5,445 bases of DNA. It comes from Desulfobulbus sp. GTDB lineage: Bacteria; Desulfobacterota; Desulfobulbia; Desulfobulbales; Desulfobulbaceae. Shown piece after piece: positions 1 to 5,445 of this stretch. Each line of letters opens with the position of its first letter. Position 1 is the stretch's first letter. The notes beneath the pieces were generated by a model. It searched no databases. It saw nothing but the letters and a program-made list of their open reading frames with translations, and was not told where the DNA came from. Made by a program: the position numbers and the translations under genes. The stretch spans positions 1 through 5,445 of the forward strand of contig JAUVLX010000255.1 in assembly GCA_030600525.1 (NCBI GenBank). The letters run 5' to 3'.

Positions 1-2147
1 CGCCCTTTGGCCTCACCAGGCCGCAGACCGCCTGGATCTTCCTGCCAGGCAATGGCAAAGCCCGCTCCATCAGCCCCACCCATAAACACCTGGTTGGCGT
101 CGCGGCGGGCAGAGGTGAGTCGCTCAGGCTTGAACCAGACGACATCACCGACTGCTTTGTCATCTAACCAACCGCTTGTATCTTTACTTATATCAGCAGC
201 GGTGACGATGATGCCACGGCAGGTCCAGACTGCGCTATAGGGAACTTCACCCACTTCCGGGTAGCCCTCGTCAGTATAGTCATGTGAACGCTGAGAACCT
301 TTGACACCCCAAATGTCGTCTACCACGTAAGGATCGTCAGGAGTGTAATCCGGCCCACATTCTTCTTTTTCATCCGACCCGGTGCAGGTATCGCAAGAAT
401 CTGGTTCGCCGTCACCGTCTCCATCCGGGCAGACCTGTATGGCATAACGTGGCTTTCCGCCCTTGGCAAACTTACTGGTCCATGCAATCAACACCTTATT
501 TCCCTTAACCTGGAAGACCGGCTTCTTGCAGTGGCCGTAATATTCTTCGCCATTGGCTAACTGAAAGGAACTGCGGTCAGCCATGCGCGAAATGTTTGTC
601 CGCTTCCAGGTGTTGCCATCGTCTCTTGAGACCGCAGCCCACACATCGTGCTCACCGGTTGTTGGGTCAGCATCGGTGTAGGTGACGATGAGAGGTTTTG
701 CTTGTGTTTCATCTCGGATAAAATTTCCGTCTTCATCATAGTCCGGAATGCCAGTGACCATTACCCCATTATCATCAACGTAATCAGCGAGATCGCCATT
801 GGCCTTCATAGCATCAAACCATACCCCCATAACATTGAGTTTGGCCTTGGAGCTGGCTAATTCTGGCGTCTTGGAAACATTCTTGCGGAACATACTATTA
901 CTAACTGACGCGTCCAGATGCGCTTTTGCATCTTCTTCGCTTTGTATAGTCAATGTAACATCAGGCTCCAGCAGACTCGCGGTATCCTGAATAATGGACT
1001 CTACTAGTGGACCGTCTGCAAAATCCAGCTCTTCAAGATAATTATCCTCCATGGCCTGCTCAAAAGCTCCAGCCACTTCAGGAGTAATGGTGATGCCCCC
1101 TTTGGGTTCGCCATCCACATCCAGGCTTTGAAGCAGGCGGGCCATATTAACCACCTTGGGATCATCTGTGTTACTGAGGGAAAAAATATCTAAAGGTGAA
1201 ATCTTATGATCTGCAAATGCAGAGCCGAGCTTAATCGAGCCAATGGAAATATCCACTGCTTCGCCTGGGAAATAATCAAAAGCTGCAGTTTCATCGGTTA
1301 CGCCCTCGTAGGTAGGCGTTTCCACGCTCAGCCCTTCAACCGGCGAATCGATAAAATGGCCAGTTCTTGGGTGGGCCATCTCATAACGGAACCACCAGCC
1401 CCAACGACCACCATCAAAAGAAATGACCTCTTCTGACTCTTCTGTAATTAACGATTTCTTAGCCTTCTGATGCTGCTTTTTAGCTACTTTATTTTTTTTA
1501 CCAACCCAATGGATCACGATAATTTCTTCAGAAACTACCTCACCACTGCCATCAGCAATTTCTTCTGTTGCTGTTTCAGTGGATACTTCTATTGCAGCCT
1601 CAGTCTCGGGTTCATCAGACCAGATAACCAGCTCAGGAACTGCCCAGGCACCTGTTTCGGCAATCACCTTGCCTTGGTCGTCAAGTTTGACCAAGGAGAG
1701 AAAAATTGCTACACCTTGGGTACGCAAATCTGCCCAGGGAGCACCCCACTGAAAACCAAGATCCTCTTCAAGATCAATCACCAGGGTACGGCGAAAGATA
1801 TGGTCATCAATATTCACTTCATTGATGTAGGGTGCAGGAAAGGTATCCTTATAATCGAAATGACCAATCTTAGGGTTACCTGTGGTGGTTAAGGGTGGCA
1901 GATACTCGTCTCCTCCACCGAGGTCAACGTGATACCCCTTGATTCTCCAACCGTCTGCCGGATCCAGTTGGATATGGAGTTTATCACGCGAATTCCAGAT
2001 CCCACCATCCCCTACATCAGCGTGGTCCCTTCCTGCAAAAATTTTCAGGCCAATTCTGCCCGGCCCATAGCCTTGACTGGCTAGGACGCCGCTGCTACAG
2101 AATAACAGGACTATAAATCCCATTCCCAATAGCCGTAATTTTGCCAT
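1..2147 (-). CDS. Secreted multidomain surface protein with sialidase-like Asp-box region (C-terminus outside the window)
   Basis: The minus-strand frame is open for 715 codons from ATG at 2147 to the left edge. The start is fixed by a strong Shine-Dalgarno and a signal peptide: K3/R5, a hydrophobic stretch to about residue 16, and probable cleavage after VLA (residue 23). C17 lacks a proper lipobox, so it is probably not a lipoprotein. Residues 24-175 resemble a beta domain of bacterial surface proteins (AGRDHADVG, then IWNSRDKLHIQ and GNPKIGHFDY). Next come an acidic linker (178-208), a Lys-rich patch (217-231), an aromatic cluster (RWGWWFRYE, 248-256) and a module at 267-356 of a type recurring in surface proteins (SPVEGL, IGSIKLG, ISPLDIF, ARLLQSLDVDG, GITIT). 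A sialidase-like region follows, with the Asp-box SRDDGNTW at 507-514, a calcium-loop-like insert at 573-597 and the stretch WFKPERLTSARRDANQVF. I recall this last part from NCBI's 'choice-of-anchor O' proteins, but did not check. It probably acts at the cell surface or outside the cell. No catalytic sialidase residues are identified; substrate and anchor are unknown. Confidence 0.85.
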   Translation of the reverse strand, partial: MAKLRLLGMGFIVLLFCSSGVLASQGYGPGRIGLKIFAGRDHADVGDGGIWNSRDKLHIQLDPADGWRIKGYHVDLGGGDEYLPPLTTTGNPKIGHFDYKDTFPAPYINEVNIDDHIFRRTLVIDLEEDLGFQWGAPWADLRTQGVAIFLSLVKLDDQGKVIAETGAWAVPELVIWSDEPETEAAIEVSTETATEEIADGSGEVVSEEIIVIHWVGKKNKVAKKQHQKAKKSLITEESEEVISFDGGRWGWWFRYEMAHPRTGHFIDSPVEGLSVETPTYEGVTDETAAFDYFPGEAVDISIGSIKLGSAFADHKISPLDIFSLSNTDDPKVVNMARLLQSLDVDGEPKGGITITPEVAGAFEQAMEDNYLEELDFADGPLVESIIQDTASLLEPDVTLTIQSEEDAKAHLDASVSNSMFRKNVSKTPELASSKAKLNVMGVWFDAMKANGDLADYVDDNGVMVTGIPDYDEDGNFIRDETQAKPLIVTYTDADPTTGEHDVWAAVSRDDGNTWKRTNISRMADRSSFQLANGEEYYGHCKKPVFQVKGNKVLIAWTSKFAKGGKPRYAIQVCPDGDGDGEPDSCDTCTGSDEKEECGPDYTPDDPYVVDDIWGVKGSQRSHDYTDEGYPEVGEVPYSAVWTCRGIIVTAADISKDTSGWLDDKAVGDVVWFKPERLTSARRDANQVFMGGADGAGFAIAWQEDPGGLRPGEAKG

Positions 2148-2154
2148 TTTCGTT

Positions 2155-2160
2155 CCTCCT
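2155..2160 (-). promoter_or_regulatory. Ribosome binding site of the secreted protein
   Basis: The minus strand reads AGGAGG here, followed by seven bases (AACGAAA) and then ATG at 2147. This is a near-perfect Shine-Dalgarno at ideal spacing. It fixes the start of the secreted protein and suggests efficient translation. Confidence 0.85.
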
Positions 2161-2199
2161 TTTGTTAATGAGAGGCGTTACCGAACACCCTTTGGAGAA

Positions 2200-2272
2200 C
2201 TGTCACCAGCATATAACCACAATCACTCTCCCTGCTTTCTTAAACTACATTGTTTATCCAGAGAGACGACAG
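2200..2272 (-). other. Possible structured 5' leader of the secreted protein (nested short stems)
   Basis: Three inverted pairs nest within each other: 2200-2204 with 2268-2272 (CTGTC/GACAG), 2226-2231 with 2260-2265 (CTCTC/GAGAG plus one G-U pair in the minus-strand RNA), and 2241-2245 with 2252-2256 (TAAAC/GTTTA around a six-base loop). The stems are short and separated by sizeable internal loops, so stability is doubtful. I do not recognise any known riboswitch class, including the cyclic di-GMP (GEMM) types. Confidence 0.2.
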
Positions 2273-2304
2273 GCACCGGCAACAATACAACTCTTCTTTT
2301 ATCT

Positions 2305-2332
2305 ATTATTAACGATATGAAGGAACAAGCAA
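2305..2332 (-). promoter_or_regulatory. Possible sigma-70-type promoter for the secreted protein
   Basis: On the minus strand TTGCTT (2332-2327) is followed after 16 bases by AATAAT (2310-2305), which match the -35 and -10 consensus at 3 of 6 and 5 of 6 bases. Transcription would start near 2298 and give a leader of about 150 bases. The match is modest and the region is AT-rich, so a chance match is quite possible. I saw no clear sigma-54 -24/-12 element. Confidence 0.3.
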
Positions 2333-2440
2333 TGAGGTATAAAACGGTAGGGAATGGGTACAAAAGATATCCATTACTGGAGATACAGATACCCAAATGT
2401 TAGGAGAAAGAGCCCGTTACAAAACAAGCTTATATAACAA

Positions 2441-2510
2441 TGGTGGTGACAGTAAGTTAGGGGGATGGGATCTGCAGAGAAAAAAACAGGTAAGGGGGAG
2501 GATAAGAGGT
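2441..2510 (-). terminator. Candidate Rho-dependent termination region (C-rich, G-poor) after the PAS-LuxR gene
   Basis: Immediately after the regulator's stop codon the minus-strand RNA would contain about 30 C and only 4 G in 70 bases, including two CCCCC runs, a CCC run and a TTTTTTT run, with no stable hairpin. Such 'C over G bubbles' in unstructured RNA are typical of Rho loading (rut) sites. The composition is read directly from the sequence; the function is inferred. On the plus strand the same stretch has G5, G3 and G5 runs, so a G-rich DNA structure is an alternative reading. Confidence 0.4.
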
Positions 2511-4040
2511 TTAAGAAGAGGAGCAAAGGAATGCCTGAAGATTTATCCCTTGCTGTGAAATATCGAGTTTTTTTCTAATATGCTTTCGATGAATACTGAT
2601 GGTCCCCGGTGCGAGATGCATCACTTCCGCTATTTCCTTGGTTGCTTTGCCATGTTTCACAAGGTTGGCAACCTGGAACTCTGTCGGGGTAAGTTTGTTC
2701 ATCAAGCTGGAAACCGCAGGGGTAAAGGTAGTTGTTAAATCTTTAAAATTAGCTGCCAGCATATCCAAAACAATCCGATGCTGTACACTTAGGTCTGCTT
2801 GGAGCAGTTTTTCCAGGTAAGGGTCTATTAACTTTTCAACTTGGGCAGCTATTTGCTGTTCAAAGTTGTTTTTGTCTCTTTCCATTTTTTTCAACAGGAC
2901 CTTCAGAGTTACATTCACTTCATGTATTTCATTTGTCCTTTCTAAAACTTTATCCTCCAATGAGTCTTTTATGCTCTGTAGTTCTAATTCATTTTCTTTA
3001 TTCTTAGTAATGTCGGTATACGTTCCCACGATACGAAGCGCTTGGCCGGTTTCACTTCTTTCCACCACTTTTCCTCGGGCAAGATACCATTGCCATCCTC
3101 CTGCTTTGTTTCGCACTCGAACCTCAACTTCATATCGGGTGGTCTGGTCTTCATTAAGGTGCCTATCGATAGCCGCCATAAATTTCGGCTTATCATCTGG
3201 ATGGAGCAGCTTATGCCAGGTCAGCGCGTTCTGTTTTACATCCTGTGTGGTGTAACCAAGTATATGATGCCAATTTTCACCAAAATATTCCTCATTCGAC
3301 AGCAAATTTTTGTCCCATACACCATCTGATGACGCATCAAGTGCCAGACGCAAGCGTTCTTCGCTCATGCGAACCTGCTCTTCTATATGTTTTTGTGCGG
3401 TTATGTTTCTGTTACTGGCCCTTCTCCCCAAAAAATGCCCCTCGGAATTATACACCGGCTGACAGCTATGAGCGACCCACCGTAACGAGCCATCTTTAGT
3501 AATAACCCTGAGCTGGATATGGTTGGCGGCTTCGGAAGTATAACAACTGCATTGCCTGTGCTCTGCAACCCTGGCCCTGTCATCCGGATGAACAATGGAT
3601 AAAAAGAGCTTCGGATCTGCAAGGAAATCTTCAGGGCTGTATCCGGTCAGCCCTTCACAAGATGGAGAATTATAAAGAAGAGTGATTTCGGGGCTTAACC
3701 AGTATTCCCAGTTGTAGGCATAATCGGCGACGGTCTTAAATTTTTCTTCGCTTTTTTTTAATTGGAGAATAGCTTGACCATGTTCTTCCAATACTTTTTT
3801 GAGTTGCTGTTTGACAAGAAGCAATTCAGGCACTGCTTTACCTGGATTCGTTGTCATTTCTTCAACACTCTCAACACCCATTTGATTCTGGCTGGAAATA
3901 GCCACAGTTTCTTTGCCCAATCGGGCGATACGTTTTATTCTCGGCTCCTGCCGCAACTTGTGAGCACGGCTCCTCGTTAAAATATGACCAAAGGTCATCG
4001 AGAAATATTTGCATACGCTACGCCAAAAACAAAAAAACAT
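2511..4040 (-). CDS. PAS-PAS-LuxR sensor/transcriptional regulator
   Basis: This 509-residue protein, counted from ATG at 4040, is a one-component regulator. PAS domain 1 (about 98-216) has LTGYSPEDF, HPDD and a PAC-type end (DGSLRWV then RNITAQKHIEEQ). PAS domain 2 (about 225-346) has DASSDGVWD, ILGYTTQDV, LLHPDDK and GTYTDITKNKENE. A long charged coiled coil (about 348-412) leads to a LuxR/GerE-type helix-turn-helix at about 448-495 (LTPTEFQVANLVKHG, TKEIAEVM, TISIHRKHIRKKL). There is no receiver, kinase or nucleotide-cyclase domain and no clear transmembrane helix. The likely role is cytoplasmic: a signal sensed by the PAS domains changes dimerisation and DNA binding. Ligand and targets are unknown. 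The start is uncertain: the frame continues upstream to GTG at 4070, and later ATGs lie at 3998, 3881 and 3857. ATG 4040 was chosen for its AAGGGGG motif, although the spacing is short. The first 60 residues are aromatic- then Arg/Lys-rich and match no domain I know. Confidence 0.9.
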   Translation of the reverse strand: MFFCFWRSVCKYFSMTFGHILTRSRAHKLRQEPRIKRIARLGKETVAISSQNQMGVESVEEMTTNPGKAVPELLLVKQQLKKVLEEHGQAILQLKKSEEKFKTVADYAYNWEYWLSPEITLLYNSPSCEGLTGYSPEDFLADPKLFLSIVHPDDRARVAEHRQCSCYTSEAANHIQLRVITKDGSLRWVAHSCQPVYNSEGHFLGRRASNRNITAQKHIEEQVRMSEERLRLALDASSDGVWDKNLLSNEEYFGENWHHILGYTTQDVKQNALTWHKLLHPDDKPKFMAAIDRHLNEDQTTRYEVEVRVRNKAGGWQWYLARGKVVERSETGQALRIVGTYTDITKNKENELELQSIKDSLEDKVLERTNEIHEVNVTLKVLLKKMERDKNNFEQQIAAQVEKLIDPYLEKLLQADLSVQHRIVLDMLAANFKDLTTTFTPAVSSLMNKLTPTEFQVANLVKHGKATKEIAEVMHLAPGTISIHRKHIRKKLDISQQGINLQAFLCSSS

Positions 4041-4042
4041 TT

Positions 4043-4049
4043 CCCCCTT
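4043..4049 (-). promoter_or_regulatory. Ribosome binding site supporting the ATG at 4040 of the PAS-LuxR gene
   Basis: The minus strand reads AAGGGGG two bases before ATG 4040, matching AAGGAGG at six of seven positions. The spacing is shorter than ideal. The alternative starts at 4070 (GTG) and 3998 (ATG) have no purine-rich motif of comparable quality, so this site decides the chosen start with moderate confidence. Confidence 0.45.
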
Positions 4050-4219
4050 GCAATCGAGCACACAAGGCACTCTTTTTTATCATTTCATTTCAAGTGCCTA
4101 CCCATTAATTTCTTTTTCATGGTCGAGAAAACAATGTAACACCAGCCATTTTCCTATGGTTAACTTAAAATCACCATTTCCGACAATCAGCACATAATAA
4201 TCCGCAAAAACGGAATTTG

Positions 4220-4233
4220 CATACTACATACTA
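4220..4233. repeat. Perfect tandem heptamer (CATACTA twice)
   Basis: CATACTA occurs at 4220-4226 and again at 4227-4233 without interruption, about 180 bases before the regulator's start. Two short direct repeats could be a protein-binding site, for example for autoregulation, but two copies of seven bases in AT-rich DNA can also arise by chance. Confidence 0.4.
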
Positions 4234-4328
4234 ACACACAAAACCAACTAAAAGGCGGCAACGAATCTTCGCTAGAGTACTTTCCAGCAAGACGCCCCCT
4301 GCAAAAATTGGTTATTGAAATACGACTC

Positions 4329-4793
4329 CTACCAACGGCAATAAGGATGTCGAGCAAGGTTTGAATTGAAATAGCGTTGGTCTTCGGTCACTTCTGCTCC
4401 TACCCATTCAGGTTTTGCATAGGCCTGGTCTTCACTTTCAAGCTCTACTTCAGCAACGACCAGTCCCTGATTTTCACCAAAAAACTCATCCACCTCCCAT
4501 GTAAAGCCTTCATACTCGATCTTGTACCTATTTTTTTCAATAAGTGGTTTGGCGCATAACTGGTCGAGCATGGCATTGGCGTCGTCCACAGGGATCTCAT
4601 ACTCAAATTCGCTTCTGGTAGCCCCCTTACTCTCTCCTTTAACCGTCAGGTATCCCGTGTTTTCAATGGTTCTTACCCGCACTGTCGATTCTTTGGTTGT
4701 ACTCAGGTACCCCTGGCGATAACGAATCCCTGGAGCCAGTTTTTTCCACGCCTCGCCAACCAACAAAAATTTTCGTTCTATCTCAATCCCCAT
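4329..4793 (-). CDS. CYTH domain protein (triphosphate tunnel metalloenzyme, probable inorganic triphosphatase)
   Basis: This is a complete 154-residue single-domain CYTH protein. The N-terminal ExExK signature is present as EIERK (E4, E6, K8). Other expected tunnel residues follow: R39 and R41 (TVRVRT), K52 (LTVKG), R60 with E62/E64/E66 (RSEFEYE), R89 and K91 (NRYKI), D102/E103 (WEVDEFFG) and E115/E117 (VAEVELE), ending with a typical LARHP. Short bacterial members of this size, such as the Nitrosomonas europaea and Clostridium thermocellum enzymes, hydrolyse inorganic tripolyphosphate with a divalent metal; others are class IV adenylate cyclases or thiamine-triphosphatases. Triphosphatase is the likelier call, but the sequence alone cannot exclude cyclase activity. 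It has no HD or CHAD partner domain. The start is well supported: AAGGGGG at 4801-4807 lies seven bases before the ATG. It is cytosolic and divergent from the deaminase gene. Confidence 0.9.
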   Translation of the reverse strand: MGIEIERKFLLVGEAWKKLAPGIRYRQGYLSTTKESTVRVRTIENTGYLTVKGESKGATRSEFEYEIPVDDANAMLDQLCAKPLIEKNRYKIEYEGFTWEVDEFFGENQGLVVAEVELESEDQAYAKPEWVGAEVTEDQRYFNSNLARHPYCRW

Positions 4794-4974
4794 TTCTGCT
4801 CCCCCTTTGTTCGAATTATTGTGTTTCCTTTAGCTTCATTTTTCAGGTATTCTCTTTTGCTAAAAAAACAGCTGTTACTATTGCTGTGCAACCAACGCTT
4901 TTCTCCTCCAGTTAATAGGATTCGAAATACCTTGCGTATCATCATTTACTCTCCATTTTAGCACATTAGACGCC
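4794..4974. promoter_or_regulatory. Divergent intergenic region between the CYTH and deaminase genes
   Basis: The two genes start 181 bases apart and point away from each other, so promoters for both should lie here. The CYTH ribosome binding site is at 4801-4807 on the minus strand. No clear -35/-10 pair for either direction stands out, and no obvious palindromic operator was found. Confidence 0.45.
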
Positions 4975-5445
4975 ATGCAAACCAATACCACGGTAACCCA
5001 ACTTACGCTGCAGCTCCCACAATGGGCCATTGACAAAAAACAGGAGTTGCCCCCCATGATGGCCAGTGTCGAAGAGAGAATGGAGACGGTCCTCTTTTTC
5101 GCCGGTGCAAACTTCAAAAATAACACAGGCGGACCTTTTGCAGCTGGTGTATTTGAAGAGACAAGCGGCAGATTCGTCTCCATTGGGGTGAACAGGGTTG
5201 TCCCCACTAACTGCTCCACAGCCCATGCCGAAATCATGGCCCTGTCGCTTGCTCAGGCCCAACTAAAGACCTACGACCTTGGTGGTCCTGGCATGCCCTC
5301 CCACCAACTGGTGGTAAACTGGTGCCCCTGTGCCATGTGCTTTGGCGCTCTTCTCTGGTCAGGCATCCGCTCGCTGGTCATCGCAGGTGCCGGTACTCAG
5401 CTGGAAACCATCACCGGCTTTGATGAAGGCCCCATACATCCTGAA
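4975..5445 (+). CDS. Zinc-dependent nucleobase/nucleoside deaminase, CMP/dCMP deaminase fold (C-terminus outside the window)
   Basis: The first 157 residues are present and the frame is open at the right edge. The zinc and catalytic motifs of the cytidine deaminase superfamily are intact: HAE at 84-86 (zinc ligand H84, proton-shuttling E86) and PCAMC at 118-122 (zinc ligands C119 and C122). Family context is also seen: TGGPFAAGVFE (51-61), VNRVVPTNCSTAHAE, FGALLWSGIRSLV and GFDEGP (148-153). The spacing and the GPF motif resemble the guanine deaminase/general nucleoside deaminase branch rather than small cytidine deaminases. The probable reaction is hydrolytic removal of an amino group from a purine or pyrimidine base in the cytosol, in salvage; the substrate cannot be decided. 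ATG 4975 is the first Met in a frame open since 4864, and residues 10-40 look like family sequence, but no good Shine-Dalgarno precedes it. The residue before PC is C117, where E is common. Confidence 0.88.
   Translation, partial: MQTNTTVTQLTLQLPQWAIDKKQELPPMMASVEERMETVLFFAGANFKNNTGGPFAAGVFEETSGRFVSIGVNRVVPTNCSTAHAEIMALSLAQAQLKTYDLGGPGMPSHQLVVNWCPCAMCFGALLWSGIRSLVIAGAGTQLETITGFDEGPIHPE

Larger units (their letters stand above)
2148..2510. other. Gene-free region between the secreted protein and the PAS-LuxR regulator
   Basis: No convincing gene lies in these 363 bases. Read on the minus strand from the regulator's stop codon, the stretch holds a C-rich, G-poor segment (2441-2510), a possible sigma-70-type promoter (2305-2332), a leader able to form nested short stems (2200-2272), and the ribosome binding site of the secreted protein (2155-2160). 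I see no classic hairpin-plus-U-run terminator. The layout suggests that the regulator's transcript ends here and the secreted protein starts from its own promoter; this is inference. Confidence 0.5.
4041..4328. other. Gene-free region between the CYTH gene and the PAS-LuxR regulator
   Basis: These 288 AT-rich bases lie downstream of the CYTH stop codon and upstream of the regulator. They contain a tandem heptamer (4220-4233) and a loose set of inverted pairs: AACCAA at 4242-4247 with TTGGTT at 4308-4313, enclosing GGCG at 4254-4257 with CGCC at 4293-4296. No strong terminator hairpin or convincing promoter was found. If the regulator starts at GTG 4070, the last 30 bases on the left belong to that gene. 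Confidence 0.5.

Noticed and set aside
1470..1892. Plus-strand open frame of about 140 codons within the secreted protein gene
   Set aside because: It lies wholly opposite a well-supported coding frame with a signal peptide and known motifs; its predicted product is a Cys/Phe-rich sequence typical of antisense translation.
2098..2147. Lipoprotein signal at C17 of the secreted protein
   Set aside because: The residues before the Cys are L-L-F, and Phe at the -1 position does not fit a lipobox; type I cleavage after VLA is the better reading.
2355..2397. Imperfect hairpin in the intergenic region (GGGTA near 2355 with TACCC near 2393)
   Set aside because: Only five outer pairs and about three inner pairs form, with mismatches between; no terminator tail or known riboswitch pattern.
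2332..2403. Plus-strand small ORF of 23 codons starting at ATG 2332, preceded by AAGGA at seven-base spacing
   Set aside because: The Shine-Dalgarno spacing is good, but the peptide is very short, matches nothing I know, has no visible promoter, and lies in the likely promoter region of the minus-strand gene. Not enough support for a gene.
2866..3255. Plus-strand open frame of about 129 codons within the PAS-LuxR gene
   Set aside because: It is the antisense of the second PAS domain and coiled coil, with no ribosome binding site and no recognisable domain.
4242..4313. Inverted pairs AACCAA/TTGGTT enclosing GGCG/CGCC as a possible CYTH terminator
   Set aside because: The pairs are short, separated by unequal gaps and a loop of about 35 bases, and no U-run follows in the minus direction. 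Too weak to call a terminator.
4878..5237. Minus-strand open frame of about 119 codons opposite the deaminase gene
   Set aside because: It is antisense to a clear deaminase with intact zinc motifs, and its product shows no recognisable domain.

Overview
The window looks like chromosomal DNA of an anaerobic Desulfobacterota bacterium, most likely a Desulfobulbaceae-like or related sulfate/sulfur-cycling organism. This rests on the style of the PAS-LuxR regulator (its coiled coil and C-terminal HTH resemble many regulators I recall from that group), on the multidomain surface protein, and on moderate base composition. It is an inference from protein style, not from a marker gene. No RNA gene, CRISPR array, insertion sequence or phage gene is visible.

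Layout. (1) Positions 1-2147, minus strand: the N-terminal 715 residues of a large secreted protein whose C-terminus lies left of the window. It has a signal peptide, a beta-rich N-terminal domain, an oppositely charged linker, a surface-protein module, and a sialidase-like region with an Asp-box and a calcium-loop-like insert. (2) Positions 2148-2510: a gene-free stretch with a strong Shine-Dalgarno, a possible promoter and foldable 5' leader for the secreted protein, and, next to the upstream gene's stop codon, a strikingly C-rich/G-poor stretch on the transcribed strand that could be a Rho-dependent termination region. (3) Positions 2511-4040, minus strand: a soluble two-PAS sensor fused through a coiled coil to a LuxR-type HTH. 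(4) Positions 4041-4328: a gene-free stretch with a perfect tandem heptamer. (5) Positions 4329-4793, minus strand: a single-domain CYTH/triphosphate tunnel metalloenzyme. (6) Positions 4794-4974: a divergent intergenic region. (7) Positions 4975 to the right edge, plus strand: a zinc-dependent nucleobase/nucleoside deaminase of the CMP/dCMP deaminase fold, cut by the window.

How the genes may relate. Nothing in the sequence forces these genes into one pathway. The three minus-strand genes are separated by about 290-365 bases and each seems to have its own translation start signal, so they are more likely separate transcription units than a tight operon. The PAS-LuxR regulator lies directly upstream of the secreted protein and could control it, but this is a positional guess. 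The CYTH enzyme and the deaminase are divergently transcribed and both act on nucleotide- or phosphate-type substrates, a loose thematic link only. I found no convincing new multi-gene system; the most distinctive items are the architecture of the secreted protein and the C-rich stretch after the regulator gene.
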